DNA of 64,000 nucleotides, taken from NCBI RefSeq assembly GCF_001278945.1, contig NZ_LGRV01000003.1, positions 806,001 through 870,000 of the forward strand, read 5' to 3'. Source of the stretch: Lysinibacillus contaminans. GTDB taxonomy: Bacteria > Bacillota > Bacilli > Bacillales_A > Planococcaceae. Under the pieces are notes generated by a model. The model worked only from the letters and a program-made list of their open reading frames with translations, did not search any database and was not told the origin of the DNA. The translations under genes and the position numbers were made by a program. Shown one piece after another: positions 34,146 to 43,452 of the stretch (position 1 is its first letter; every line of letters starts with the position of its first letter).

Positions 34146-34790
34146 TCACCTTACTCTTTGTTTTCTCATCCATTGCGTTGCAACCCACTTTTCACCAGTT
34201 ATAACGGGAGCTCCACCGTGTAAAGTTAACTCGTTTAAGTTTTCGTCGGTATAAAAATACTCGAAATAAACTGCCATACCCTTTTGGGGCGATACTGAAA
34301 GATTCAGTTTAGAGAAAAAAGTTTCTCCACCTTGTTCTACATCATTTAAGTACATAACGAGCGTACTAATTCTATTATTGTTTGCTATTTTACTTGTTGA
34401 TGAAAAGAAATCATAATGAGCCTTATATTCTTGACCAGGAGTATACTGAAGGATTTGAATGCCTTCTCCGTGTTCAATGGGGATATTCATAATAGATGAG
34501 ATTCTTTTTTCAACTCTAGCAACCAATTCATTTTCACTTTCTTCAAAAAACATACTACTACTTGTTCTCAGTTCATTTACTTCGCGTGTAGCCCCAATTT
34601 TTGAACGTTGCATTTTGTCCTTCGACAAACTGATTAATTCATCGCATTCTTCGTTACTTAAAACATTTCCTAAAATCACGATCAAAGGTTCTTCTAATCT
34701 AGTGATTATGTCAATCTCTCTATCTGTTATTATTTTATTTCCAACGTGACTGAATATAGTTTGCTCTTTATTCTCCGTTATCAATTTCAT
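34146..34790 (-). CDS. 2OG-Fe(II) oxygenase, prolyl 4-hydroxylase type
   Basis: 214 residues. The C-terminal double-stranded beta-helix has the iron ligands His125-x-Asp127 (AHYDFF) and His191 (LTLHGGAPV), and Lys201 (TGEKWVATQW) to bind 2-oxoglutarate. N-terminal helices (NEECDELISLSKDKMQRSKI) match the P4H family, including the Bacillus anthracis-type enzymes. It hydroxylates peptidyl proline or a related substrate; bacterial targets such as collagen-like proteins or EF-Tu are possible but not shown. Read from ATG complementing 34788-34790 with AAGGTGAT upstream. Monocistronic. Confidence 0.9.
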   Translation of the reverse strand: MKLITENKEQTIFSHVGNKIITDREIDIITRLEEPLIVILGNVLSNEECDELISLSKDKMQRSKIGATREVNELRTSSSMFFEESENELVARVEKRISSIMNIPIEHGEGIQILQYTPGQEYKAHYDFFSSTSKIANNNRISTLVMYLNDVEQGGETFFSKLNLSVSPQKGMAVYFEYFYTDENLNELTLHGGAPVITGEKWVATQWMRKQRVR

Positions 34791-34874
34791 ACATCACCTT
34801 ATCCTTTTTTTGGAATTTATTCTCTTTTATTTTATCATATTATTTTTATATATCGCAAATTTGTGAAAATTTTT

Positions 34875-34932
34875 AAAAAGATACCTGGTACTAACGCAAT
34901 ACAGAATTGTATCAGAACCAGGTACCTTTTTT
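34875..34932. terminator. Palindromic terminator-like hairpin
   Basis: AGATACCTGGTACT pairs with AGAACCAGGTACCT around an inner perfect palindrome ATACAGAATTGTAT; T residues follow on the plus strand and mostly T on the minus strand. It lies upstream of the oxygenase gene. Confidence 0.6.
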
Positions 34933-35049
34933 AGACAGCTTTATTCCATTCAAGTGCCAGCACTAACATTGAAGCTTATCTAATATATAAGTTGAAGAAA
35001 AGAATCCTTTTTTTTTCAGAAAAATGCTTGTTGAATTCCGTTCCAACTG

Positions 35050-35138
35050 TGCGCTTTCCTTTACCAGGTGTTTTCTGTGTATTAGCAAGTCAATTTGTCA
35101 TTAAAATTAAAAAACCAAAATTGTATCCTGTTAGCTAA
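35050..35138 (+). pseudogene. 3' fragment of an MFS transporter gene
   Basis: 25 codons ending at TAA 35136-35138 read PGVFCVLASQFVIKIKKPKL then YPVS. The intact MFS gene at 30201 ends AGVFCVIASLFVIIIKKPTL then QPVN. A one-base deletion near 35060 destroys the frame upstream. The rest of the gene is gone. It is the scar of a former paralogue or of a duplication/deletion event about 3.7 kb from the intact gene. Confidence 0.75.
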
Positions 35139-35193
35139 AGAGGGAGAAAAGTAATTGCCGTGCAAGGTATGATCATAAAGAGGATCTACATCA

Positions 35194-35259
35194 AAATCTG
35201 TTCTGATAAAACATTCGCATGAATTTTGAGCGCTCTAAATCGTGAGGTCGTATTCGTTC
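35194..35259 (+). repeat. Direct repeat flanking the helicase gene, left copy
   Basis: AAATCTGTTCTGATAAAACA, CATGAATTTTGAGCGCTCTA, CGTGAGGTCGTATTCGTT. About 80 percent identical by eye to 37696-37761, same orientation. Confidence 0.75.
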
Positions 35260-35320
35260 CTCTCTTTTTCTTTCATTTGTTATAATCAGTAGAGAATTGT
35301 TAGGAACGGGGACGAAATTT

Positions 35321-37474
35321 ATGATGCAAGCGCAAAAGGCATTTTTTGAAGAAAAGGAACAGACGCTTGGGGTGCGCCTGAATGATGTGCAGAAGCAGGC
35401 GGTCCTAGAAACGAACGGTCCGCTATTATTATTGGCATCACCAGGATCAGGGAAAACGACAACGATTATTATGCGCATTGGCTATATGATTGAAGTGCTT
35501 GGTGTGCAGCCTTCTCGCATTAAAGCGGTGACGTTTAGTAAGGCGTCAGCAGGTGATATGAAGGCGCGCTTTGCAAAATTTTTTCCGCATTTACCGCCAA
35601 TTGATTTTTCTACAATCCATAGTTTGGCGTTTCAAGTAGTACGTCAGACGCTTGATCGTCAAGGGACGCCTTATCGCATCATTGAGGAATCGGACAAGCC
35701 AGGCGTTGTATCGAAAAAAAGTGTGCTACGAGAGATTTTTGAAAAATTAAATGGGACGAAAATTACAGAAGATCAGTTGGACGAGCTGTTAACCTATATA
35801 TCGTTTATTAAAAATAAAATGTTGCCGGAAAATGAGTGGGATATTGCGGAAGTAAAGGTGCCGAAAAAGGTAGGGATATTTAAGCAATATGAAGAATATA
35901 AGAGCACGGGAGCTGACTGTTTATTAATCGATTTTGACGATATGCTGCTAATGGCGAATGCTATATTTACACAAAATCGAGATGTGCTAGCACAATACCA
36001 ACGCCGCTATGATTTTTATTTAACGGATGAAAGTCAAGATACGTCGCCGGTGCAACATGCCATTATTGCCAAGCTTGTAGCGGTACATCAAAACTTATGT
36101 GTTGTTGCGGACGAGGATCAGGCAATTTATAGCTGGCGCGGTGCGGAGCCGGATTACTTGTTAGATTTCCGAGAGGTTTATCCGGAAGCACATATTTTGT
36201 TAATGACACAAAATTATCGCTCGGCATCTACTATTGTGAAACCAGCCAATCAATTTATAAAACGTAATCAAAAGCGTTATAATAAGGAAATGTTTACTGA
36301 AAATGCAGCGGCTGAACCAATCTCGTTTCAAGCCCTAGAAAATTACCGAGACCAAGCGAAATATGTAGTCGACCAGCTGAAAAAATTACCTGACCTTAGT
36401 AGTACGGCCATTTTATATCGTAATAATACGTCCGCAATCCCACTGATGGATGCGCTGGATCGTGCGGGCATTCCATTTTATATGAAGGATTCGTCCATGC
36501 GCTTCTTTACTCACTGGGTCGTGGAGGATGTTTTAAACTTCATGCGACTTGCCTATAACACGAAAAATATCGCGGTCTTTGAAAAAGTTTATCGTAAAAT
36601 GAATGCTTATGTGACGCATGCTCAATTGAAGGCACTGAAGAAGGTGCAAGGGGATGGCTGTGTCTTTACGCGGTTGTTAAATCATGTAGAGTTAAAGAAC
36701 TATCAACTGGAGTATATTAAGCACATCCGAAAAACATATGACAGTATTCAATTTGACAAAACACTTCCGACCGTCATGTTAGAGCACATTCGCGCTGATT
36801 TTGGCTATGAACGTGAATTGAAAAACATGAGTGAATATCTTGGTTTGAATTCTGATAATTTACTAGACGTATTCAATATACTTGGCCTCATTGCGAGGCA
36901 TACACGAACGATGACCGAATTTGCCAGCCGTTTGCAGCAGCTCGAGACTCTAGCACGTACTTCGCATTTTCAAAATGAAGCCAGTGCGATTACATTAACG
37001 ACTTTACATAGTGCAAAAGGATTGGAATTTGAGCGTGTGTATATAATTGATTTAATTGACGGGGTTTTACCGAGTGAATCGGAGGAAGAAGTTGAAGAAG
37101 ATGCGCGCCTTTTTTATGTCGGCATTACGCGAGCGATACGTCATTTGGAATGTATTTCGTATTTGAACCGTTTTGAAGTACCGGTGAAGCCGTCCATTTT
37201 TTGGAGGGAACTGAATCGAATTGTCTCACCTCATAATAAAACTACAAATCAACCAAAGACTAAGAAGAAAAAAGAACCAAAGCAATATCTCAATGAAAAT
37301 ACAATTACATCTGAGTCTGAATTAATTGAAGGGTTGAAGGTCCGCCATATTGCGTTTGGAGAAGGGAAGATTTTATCCGTATCGCGTGGGTTGATTGAAC
37401 TGTCATTTACTAAGGATATAAAAAAATTTGTAATAGAGACATGCTTGCAACAGGGTTACTTAGAGAGGCTCTAG
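35321..37474 (+). CDS. UvrD/PcrA-like superfamily 1 DNA helicase
   Basis: 717 residues from ATG 35321, 8 bases after CGGGGA; the frame opens earlier at TTG 35297, without a site. Motif I is ASPGSGKT (39-46), motif II DESQD at 236-240, motif III ADEDQAIYSWRGA, motif IV QNYRSA, motif V TLHSAKGLEFERVYI, and motif VI DARLFYVGITRAI. The C-terminus (VRHIAFGEGKILSVSRGLIE) resembles the PcrA C-terminal Tudor-like region that contacts RNA polymerase. It unwinds DNA 3' to 5' in repair or conflict resolution. Shorter than housekeeping PcrA and standing alone between direct repeats, it is probably an accessory helicase. Confidence 0.92.
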   Translation: MMQAQKAFFEEKEQTLGVRLNDVQKQAVLETNGPLLLLASPGSGKTTTIIMRIGYMIEVLGVQPSRIKAVTFSKASAGDMKARFAKFFPHLPPIDFSTIHSLAFQVVRQTLDRQGTPYRIIEESDKPGVVSKKSVLREIFEKLNGTKITEDQLDELLTYISFIKNKMLPENEWDIAEVKVPKKVGIFKQYEEYKSTGADCLLIDFDDMLLMANAIFTQNRDVLAQYQRRYDFYLTDESQDTSPVQHAIIAKLVAVHQNLCVVADEDQAIYSWRGAEPDYLLDFREVYPEAHILLMTQNYRSASTIVKPANQFIKRNQKRYNKEMFTENAAAEPISFQALENYRDQAKYVVDQLKKLPDLSSTAILYRNNTSAIPLMDALDRAGIPFYMKDSSMRFFTHWVVEDVLNFMRLAYNTKNIAVFEKVYRKMNAYVTHAQLKALKKVQGDGCVFTRLLNHVELKNYQLEYIKHIRKTYDSIQFDKTLPTVMLEHIRADFGYERELKNMSEYLGLNSDNLLDVFNILGLIARHTRTMTEFASRLQQLETLARTSHFQNEASAITLTTLHSAKGLEFERVYIIDLIDGVLPSESEEEVEEDARLFYVGITRAIRHLECISYLNRFEVPVKPSIFWRELNRIVSPHNKTTNQPKTKKKKEPKQYLNENTITSESELIEGLKVRHIAFGEGKILSVSRGLIELSFTKDIKKFVIETCLQQGYLERL

Positions 37475-37527
37475 GGAACGGGTGATAATTTAAATGACTA
37501 AGTCCGTTTAATGAAGGAGTGAATGGA

Positions 37528-37632
37528 ATGGAAAATGAAGAAGCGCGTAAGCATATTCTTATAGCTCAACTTTCGCATCCAATAAAAAGAGATAATCACT
37601 TGCCGATACTAATATTGCAGCCTAACTATTAG
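37528..37632 (+). CDS. Possible 34-residue peptide, unrecognised
   Basis: AAGGAG lies 8 bases before an ATG and the frame runs MENEEARKHILIAQLSHPIK to a TAG. The good ribosome binding site favours expression; it could also be the truncated 5' end of a lost gene. No family recognised. Confidence 0.35.
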   Translation: MENEEARKHILIAQLSHPIKRDNHLPILILQPNY

Positions 37633-37695
37633 ATTCATTGTCAATATAAAAATTCAAAGGTACTTAATTTATTCGTTGATGTAAGGTTCCCAGTA

Positions 37696-37761
37696 AAATC
37701 TGTTTTGCAAACCATTCACATGAATTTTGAGCGCACTAAAACGTGAGGTCGCATTCGTTTT
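37696..37761 (+). repeat. Direct repeat flanking the helicase gene, right copy
   Basis: AAATCTGTTTTGCAAACCAT, CATGAATTTTGAGCGCACTA, CGTGAGGTCGCATTCGTTTT. Partner of 35194-35259. Confidence 0.75.
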
Positions 37762-38947
37762 TCAGAGGCGAATACTGCACAACCAATTTTTAAACGTAAA
37801 AAAGCCCATTTGTCAGAATCGATATACAACTTATTAATAAATATGTGACAAACAGGCACTAAAGACCTAAAGTGGCACTTATATAAAAATATGTTGTATA
37901 TCGAATTCGACAAATTGAATAAATGCGAGGTTTTTAAGGCGCTATTAAAATTCCCTTGTGCTAAAACGAAAAGGGACTCGATCAATTTTGATAGAAAAAT
38001 ATAGCTTGCAGAAAAATCAACAAAGAACGTTTGCTGCGCTAATTCTTGAAAGACTACTGAGGCAACTCTTCGTATAGGAATTCTTTTAAGCTTGTTATAT
38101 AAGCATTTCAAAGAATTCCCAAAAAATATTCAGCGGTATTCTTAACGGTTCTTTCATTTAAATACAGAGTTGTGTTCCTTGCTTTTTACTCAAAATATAA
38201 GGAAGTCTTGGCGACATTTTTTTAGAAAGTAGATGACGAATCAATCATGTCTCGGTACAACATAAGAAGAACCAGATGCGTTCAAATCATTCGTTCGGGA
38301 GCAAAAAGTAATCAAAAATGTATTTTTTAAGGGGAATTCAGAACTTTTATGACCTGTTTCACCAGAAAAAATATAAGTCTATTTTCCTGTTGTGTTTATT
38401 TTGAAGCATAATCTGAGAAGCAGAATTGGTTCTATTTTGAGTTGTTTTTGTACTTTTCCAGGTGTTTATTGGTTGTTTTTGTCAATGTGGATGACACTTA
38501 TTTATGAACGAAGCTAAACCATGGATTTTAGTAGAAGAATGCAGTTAAATGTTTCTTGATTGCTTAAAGAGAGTAAGTACATGTTTTGGTTAGGAGCCTT
38601 CAAATTGATTCGAAATTCAATTTGATAGTTTGCGCAGTTACATGGAATTAGTTGAGCCGTATTGATTGATGAAGGTTATTTCGATGTAACTGAGCCTTGT
38701 AGGGCAAGATATTCACTTGTCATTGCCCAGTGAATTTTCGCATGGTTTCGGCGTAGATGAAGGCAAGCATCTGACCTATAACTCGCAAAAAATTTAAAAA
38801 GGGTGGTTGTAGTATAGAAAATATGCTTCAACCATTCTTTGGTTAAGAGAAAAAAAGTTCAGTGTATTTGTTGACATTAAGTTTGATCATAAAACAGAAC
38901 AAATAATGGACATTATATTCAGAGAATCGACGAGGTGAACGACCTCG
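37762..38947. other. Long gene-free region
   Basis: About 1.2 kb without a credible gene on either strand. A minus-strand open frame (37716-38111) partly overlaps the direct repeat and has no ribosome binding site. Short open pieces such as SEFSHGFGVDEGKHLTYNSQ (near 38735) suggest decayed coding sequence, perhaps of a transposase, but I cannot assign them. An imperfect inverted pair, ATCGATATACAAC (about 37819) with GTTGTATATCGAAT (about 37892), is present. Confidence 0.5.
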
Positions 38948-39799
38948 TTACTTAAAATAATGCGGATATAGGTTTTTATGTGACCCTATCCAATCTTTCA
39001 TGTCGACAATCATTTCTTCATAGCTAGGTACGATAAATGAAAAATCTTGCCGGTTATTAATTAAAGTTTTATCTACATTCACTGAATGGGAAGGTATTAT
39101 AGTCATTTTGTTGTCTTTAAAATGTTTATTGAGTAATTGGAGTAAATCAAATTTACTTATGCTTGTTGAATTAACGAGGTGGTAGAGTCCAGTGATGTCT
39201 TCTGCTGCAGCCTTTTCTATTGCCTTTGCTAATGTTAACGTTGTTACACCGGTCCAAATTGCTCCTGCATATCCATTAATCGTGCCACTTTGTTTCATAA
39301 ACCAATTAAATAAGCCAATGCCGTTTTCTTTCATGTCAGGCCCAATGAACGAATTTCTGAATGTTAGGTGCAGGTTACTATTAATTTCACCTAAACTCTT
39401 TGTGAAGTCATAAAAAGTATCCCCATCATGAACGCTATTTTCGTTATAGGGTGCTGCTTTTCCGGAGAAAACACGATCTGTACTTAGATGAATAAGCCTC
39501 GTCTTTGTATTTTTTAGGGCATCGACAATGGCATGTGGTAAGTAACTGTTCAAATAGATGGCTGTTTCGGGGTTTGCATCGCAGGCTTCGTTTAAAACAC
39601 CGATGCAATTGACAATCACATCATAATCATTTAATAAAATCCACCGCATGAAAGAAGGATCAGTAATATCTCCAGTACTACTTTTTCCAAAAGGGAAGTG
39701 CGTTCTTGAATAGGTAGTGACGTTATGACCTTTCTCTCGTAAATAGTAGGTGATTGTATGTCCGGCCATTCCTGTTGCGCCAAGAATTAGAAATTTCAA
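38948..39799 (-). CDS. RmlD-like dTDP-4-dehydrorhamnose reductase family protein (SDR)
   Basis: 283 residues from a TTG complementing 39797-39799, 6 bases after AAAGGAGG; an earlier in-frame TTG lies inside that site. Rossmann motif LILGATGMAGHTI, then DVIVNCIGVLNEACDANPET and LIHLSTDRVFSGKAAPYNEN match RmlD. The Y-x3-K pair is seen in FYDFTKSLGE. RmlD enzymes reduce the 4-keto group of dTDP-sugars in rhamnose synthesis. No rmlA, B or C lies nearby, so the substrate may be another nucleotide sugar, or the protein may act with genes elsewhere. Confidence 0.88.
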   Translation of the reverse strand: MKFLILGATGMAGHTITYYLREKGHNVTTYSRTHFPFGKSSTGDITDPSFMRWILLNDYDVIVNCIGVLNEACDANPETAIYLNSYLPHAIVDALKNTKTRLIHLSTDRVFSGKAAPYNENSVHDGDTFYDFTKSLGEINSNLHLTFRNSFIGPDMKENGIGLFNWFMKQSGTINGYAGAIWTGVTTLTLAKAIEKAAAEDITGLYHLVNSTSISKFDLLQLLNKHFKDNKMTIIPSHSVNVDKTLINNRQDFSFIVPSYEEMIVDMKDWIGSHKNLYPHYFK

Positions 39800-40088
39800 G
39801 GTTTTCCTCCTTTCCAAAGTTATTAATACCGAAAAATAATATTTTCTTTTATAGTCTTGTTGAATATTTAATAAGTATTATTTAGGGTGAATCATCTTTT
39901 TTACTTGAAAATCAAAGTCTGTCTTCTTTATCTACTATATGCAACCGAATAATTCTTCTCTAGGCAATTACTTTAGAGACGTACATAAAATATGGAAATA
40001 AAAGATTACCTTCTTGATATTGGTAATTTCAAGACGTATAATTCACTGAAAAGCTTGAGAAAATTTTTGATAGAGTAGGGGGATTATG

Positions 40089-40529
40089 ATGGAAATTATT
40101 CGTGCGACGATGAATGAATTAGAGGATGTAACTGCACTTTTTAATGATTATCGTCAGTTTTACGGTCATGAATCGGATGTAGGAAGCGCAAAGGCCTTTT
40201 TACAATTACGTCTGACGTTAAATGAATCTATTATTTTTTTAGCTGTTCAAGATGGTAAAGCGATTGGCTTCACACAGCTTTATCCGACCTTTTCATCCGT
40301 AGCTTTGCAACGTGCATTTATATTAAATGATCTGTATGTTACAGAGGATGCAAGGGGATTAGGGGCTGGGAAGGCATTAACAGAGAAAGTATTCCAGTAT
40401 AGTCAACAGCAGCATGCGCGCTATGTAACGCTTCAAACAGCCCCGGATAATGCAAATGCTCGTGGGCTCTATGAGAAGTTAGGTATGAAGCAAGATGAAT
40501 ACTGTAATTATGTAAAATATTTTGATTAA
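40089..40529 (+). CDS. GNAT-family N-acetyltransferase
   Basis: 146 residues from ATG 40089, 6 bases after AGGGGG (ATG 40086 is close behind and possible). Acetyl-CoA binding motif VTEDARGLGAGKALTEKVFQ at about 93-112 and a C-terminal ANARGLYEKLGMKQDE. The substrate, a small amine, amino acid or protein N-terminus, cannot be told. It converges with the cobalt transport operon; a shared hairpin lies between. Confidence 0.9.
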   Translation: MEIIRATMNELEDVTALFNDYRQFYGHESDVGSAKAFLQLRLTLNESIIFLAVQDGKAIGFTQLYPTFSSVALQRAFILNDLYVTEDARGLGAGKALTEKVFQYSQQQHARYVTLQTAPDNANARGLYEKLGMKQDEYCNYVKYFD

Positions 40530-40571
40530 GAAAAAGCATCTCCACCTTTTCATGGTAGAGATGCTTTTTAA
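40530..40571. terminator. Bidirectional terminator between GNAT gene and cbiO
   Basis: AAAAAGCATCTC (40531-40542) with GAGATGCTTTTT (40558-40569). T-runs on both strands let it end transcription from both sides. Confidence 0.9.
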
Positions 40572-41404
40572 AGTTGTTCAATCAGTTGCTGTAAATCATT
40601 TTTAGAGCGAGGGAGCGGAATGTTTTTGTCAAATAGCTTTTTATTTTGCAGAGCGAGGGCCATTTCAAATACCCAAGGTCGTTCGAGATGGGCTCTTTCT
40701 AACACATCTTTATGATGGAAAAGTGCGACCGGATCCCCGTTATAGATGATTTGACCGGCTTCCATCACAAGGATACTGTCAGCCCATTCATAGGCAAGTT
40801 GAATGTCATGGGTAGCAAGAAGTATTGTACGTTCATCATTCTCCAATTTGGCTAAGTATTGTAATACTTGTGCAGCATAGTAATTATCGAGTCCTGCGGT
40901 TGGTTCATCTAGCAGTAACACAGACGGCTCCATTGCTAGAACACCAGCCATAGCGACGCGTTTTTTCTGACCAACACTTAAAAAGTGAATGGGCTTTTCA
41001 AGTAAAGTTTCAACCTCTGTTTGAGCAACCGCCCAAGCGATATTTTTTTCGATTTTCTCAGTGGGCCAGCCGAGATTTAGTGGACCAAAGGCGATATCCT
41101 GTTTGACCGTACCTGAAAAGAGTTGATTGTCGGCATCTTGGAATACGATCCCAACTTGTTGGCGCAACGATTTTAACGATTTTCTGTTATAGCGTAATGC
41201 GTCACCGCAAAACGAAATACTACCAGTTGTCGGTTGCAAAATACCGTTTAGATGCTGAAATAACGTCGATTTTCCAGCGCCATTGTGGCCGAGTATAGCA
41301 ATTTTTTTACCCTTTGGTATTTGTAATGTAATGTCTGTTAGTGCATGTGTACCGTCTGCATAGGCATACGATAAATTCTTGAGGTCAAAGTAAAGTTCTG
41401 TCAT
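40568..41404 (-). CDS. cbiO: Cobalt ECF transporter ATPase CbiO
   Basis: 278 residues. Walker A GHNGAGKS at 39-46, signature LSVGQKKRVAMAG (the SVGQ variant is typical of ECF ATPases), Walker B VLLLDEPTAGLD, H-loop LATHD. It powers cobalt uptake with CbiQ and CbiMN. The ATG overlaps the cbiQ stop by 4 bases. Last gene of the leftward cbiMNQO operon, which is governed by the riboswitch at 43553-43730. Confidence 0.95.
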   Translation of the reverse strand: MTELYFDLKNLSYAYADGTHALTDITLQIPKGKKIAILGHNGAGKSTLFQHLNGILQPTTGSISFCGDALRYNRKSLKSLRQQVGIVFQDADNQLFSGTVKQDIAFGPLNLGWPTEKIEKNIAWAVAQTEVETLLEKPIHFLSVGQKKRVAMAGVLAMEPSVLLLDEPTAGLDNYYAAQVLQYLAKLENDERTILLATHDIQLAYEWADSILVMEAGQIIYNGDPVALFHHKDVLERAHLERPWVFEMALALQNKKLFDKNIPLPRSKNDLQQLIEQL

Positions 41405-42174
41405 AAGAAAAAACCTCCATAAATGATATATAATGTGGCAATGCCAGCGATACCGAGCCAGTTTTTCGTACTATAAATAGCTGTATCCTGCCAGTAAACA
41501 GTTGCACCTCCACGTGCTTGCATTGCGTTATTTAGTTCCCGACTACGCTGGAACATTTCAGCAAATAATGCCGCAATCATCATTGAAACGGACCGAAGCC
41601 ACTGCATTGGCGAATGGTAGCCAAGTCGTGCTTGCTGGGCAAGGTGAATTTTTTGCATGCTTTCTAAAAAGATGAAAATAAAGCGATACGTTAATTCTAC
41701 TAGTTCTACAAATAAGACCGGGAGACGCCACATTCGTAGCACATAGCAAATGGATTGCACGGATGTCGTTAATATTAAAAAGTAAAGGCAGCTAATACTT
41801 CCTAGCACGATAAAAAATAATTCCTGCGCCGTTGCCACGCTTGATGTACCGATAAAGATCGTCCAAGCATTCAGTTGGTAAGCCCATATATGGGTTGGCA
41901 AAACGCTAGACGAAGGTGCAACGGAAATCAAGATTGATACGAGACTAGAGAGCAGGAAAAATCCAGGTAGTAGTAGTAGTTTTGCATAATACGTAAAGGG
42001 AATTTTTGCACCTAAAATGATAAAAGCACTCATTACAATAAATGTAATGAGTGAAATATGTTCATCTCGAATAATAAGCGACAAAAGAAGTAATCCAAGT
42101 GAAAACATCATTTTTTCTAGTGGATGAACAGACGCTAGTTTATTCATGTAAGCATATTTGTCAATTAGTAACAT
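41401..42174 (-). CDS. cbiQ: Cobalt ECF transporter transmembrane subunit CbiQ
   Basis: 257 residues, about five to six membrane helices. The EcfT coupling motif is visible in ELNNAMQARG, with a partner in RLGYHSPMQWLRS. It couples ATP hydrolysis by CbiO to the CbiM substrate-capture unit. It starts 5 bases after cbiN and overlaps cbiO by 4 bases. Its position in cbiMNQO next to a cobalamin riboswitch supports cobalt rather than nickel as substrate. Confidence 0.93.
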   Translation of the reverse strand: MLLIDKYAYMNKLASVHPLEKMMFSLGLLLLSLIIRDEHISLITFIVMSAFIILGAKIPFTYYAKLLLLPGFFLLSSLVSILISVAPSSSVLPTHIWAYQLNAWTIFIGTSSVATAQELFFIVLGSISCLYFLILTTSVQSICYVLRMWRLPVLFVELVELTYRFIFIFLESMQKIHLAQQARLGYHSPMQWLRSVSMMIAALFAEMFQRSRELNNAMQARGGATVYWQDTAIYSTKNWLGIAGIATLYIIYGGFFL

Positions 42175-42179
42175 CTCTT

Positions 42180-42452
42180 TTAACCTTCTTTATGTTTGCC
42201 ACGCATGAAACCGATAAAATAACCGATAAAACCAGCACCAATAGCAGCTTGTAGTACGAATAATAAGCTTTCAATTTCACCACTTGGTGGCTCCCAAATG
42301 CTTTCAAACCACGGCTCATACTCTGCGTTAATTTCACCAATTGCTTCCTCTGCTTCTCCATCAGCACCACCAAATTCAGCGCCCTTTTGTACAAATAGGG
42401 GAATGATTGCGAGTAGGACAACAATCCCTAGTAATAGTAAATTTTTTTTCAT
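42180..42452 (-). CDS. cbiN: Cobalt transport accessory protein CbiN
   Basis: 90 residues from the ATG complementing 42450-42452, 9 bases after AAAGGAGG; an in-frame extension further upstream has no site of its own. Two membrane helices (about 4-22 and 62-80) enclose an extracytoplasmic acidic loop (GGADGEAEEAIGEINAEYEP, then WFESIWEPPSGE) typical of CbiN, which inserts a loop into CbiM to load Co(II). The gap to cbiM is one base. Confidence 0.93.
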   Translation of the reverse strand: MKKNLLLLGIVVLLAIIPLFVQKGAEFGGADGEAEEAIGEINAEYEPWFESIWEPPSGEIESLLFVLQAAIGAGFIGYFIGFMRGKHKEG

Positions 42453-42453
42453 G

Positions 42454-43203
42454 TTATTGTGCCTCCTTTGTCGTAAATACACGTAATGCTTTTAATTCGC
42501 TGACGTTGTATTTTTTCAAGAAGTTCATGACAATCACCGTTAAAATTCCTTCACTAATTGCCAGTGGAACTTGTGTTAATGCAAATATCCCAGAGAACTT
42601 AGTGAATGAAGCCATAAAGCCGCCCACTTCAGATGGGAAGGCAAGTGCAAGTTGAACAGATGTCACAATATATGTACCTAAATCCCCAAGCATTGCTGCA
42701 AAAAATACGGCAAGTGAGAATGATAAGCCAACCTTTTGTGCCCCTTTAAAAATAAAGTACACAATAAACGGTCCGACAACTGCCATTGAGAAGACATTTG
42801 CTCCTAATGTTGTTAGCCCGCCATGTGCTAAAAGTAAAGATTGGAATAATAATACGATTGTTCCGATGACGCTCATCGCTAATGGTCCAAATAAAACGGT
42901 ACCAAGGCCAACACCTGTAGGATGTGAGCAACTTCCTGTAACAGAAGGGATTTTTAGCGCCGATAAGACGAATGCAAAGGCACCTGAAAGACCTAATATC
43001 ATTTTTGTTTCAGGATTTTCATCAATGGTTTTACGAATTGAACGTAATCCTAAAATAATAAATGGAATCGATACGGCCCACCAAAAAATAGCCCATTCAA
43101 TCGGCAAAAAGCCTTCCATAATGTGCATCGCAAACGCACGATTTGGCACCATTAATAGGGCCACTAAAAAATAACTAAGCTTCCAAAATGAAAATTTCAA
43201 CAT
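42454..43203 (-). CDS. cbiM: Cobalt ECF transporter substrate-capture subunit CbiM
   Basis: 249 residues from the ATG complementing 43201-43203, preceded by AAAAGGAGG; the frame is open further upstream but that part lies in repeat sequence. The N-terminal signal peptide ends in NRAFA, leaving a mature start MHIMEGFLP, whose His residues bind Co(II). Further signatures are [19 protein letters not shown] and [17 protein letters not shown]. First gene of cbiMNQO. A dispersed repeat lies between this gene and its riboswitch terminator. Confidence 0.95.
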   Translation of the reverse strand: MLKFSFWKLSYFLVALLMVPNRAFAMHIMEGFLPIEWAIFWWAVSIPFIILGLRSIRKTIDENPETKMILGLSGAFAFVLSALKIPSVTGSCSHPTGVGLGTVLFGPLAMSVIGTIVLLFQSLLLAHGGLTTLGANVFSMAVVGPFIVYFIFKGAQKVGLSFSLAVFFAAMLGDLGTYIVTSVQLALAFPSEVGGFMASFTKFSGIFALTQVPLAISEGILTVIVMNFLKKYNVSELKALRVFTTKEAQ

Positions 43204-43228
43204 TCTTCCTCCTTTTGTTTTTTTAGAT

Positions 43229-43438
43229 CCATCACCATAACTTGGGGTTGATTTCCGTTCTGGATGGGCGCTTTCCGGGGGGCGTCCGATGAGCCGCTTC
43301 ACTCGGCAAGCCTCGCTCCAGGGTCTCATCTAGGACGCTAATCCCCCAGGAGTCGCCCATCCTCCACTCCAATCAACAAGCATTCTAATATTTATGCTCT
43401 TTACCCAAATGTCATCATCTACCTTTGATGATGAACCT
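43229..43438 (-). repeat. MITE-like dispersed repeat inserted in the cbiM leader
   Basis: About 210 bp, near-identical to 31568-31778 but reversed; ends CCATCACCATAACTTGGGG and CTTTGATGATGAACC. It separates the riboswitch terminator (43453) from the cbiM ribosome binding site by about 250 bases, so the cbiMNQO mRNA would carry it. Confidence 0.85.
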
Positions 43439-43452
43439 TTTTTAGCGTGCGC

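Noticed and set aside
37716..38111. 131-codon minus-strand open frame downstream of the helicase
   Set aside because: Overlaps the direct repeat, has no ribosome binding site and no recognisable domain.
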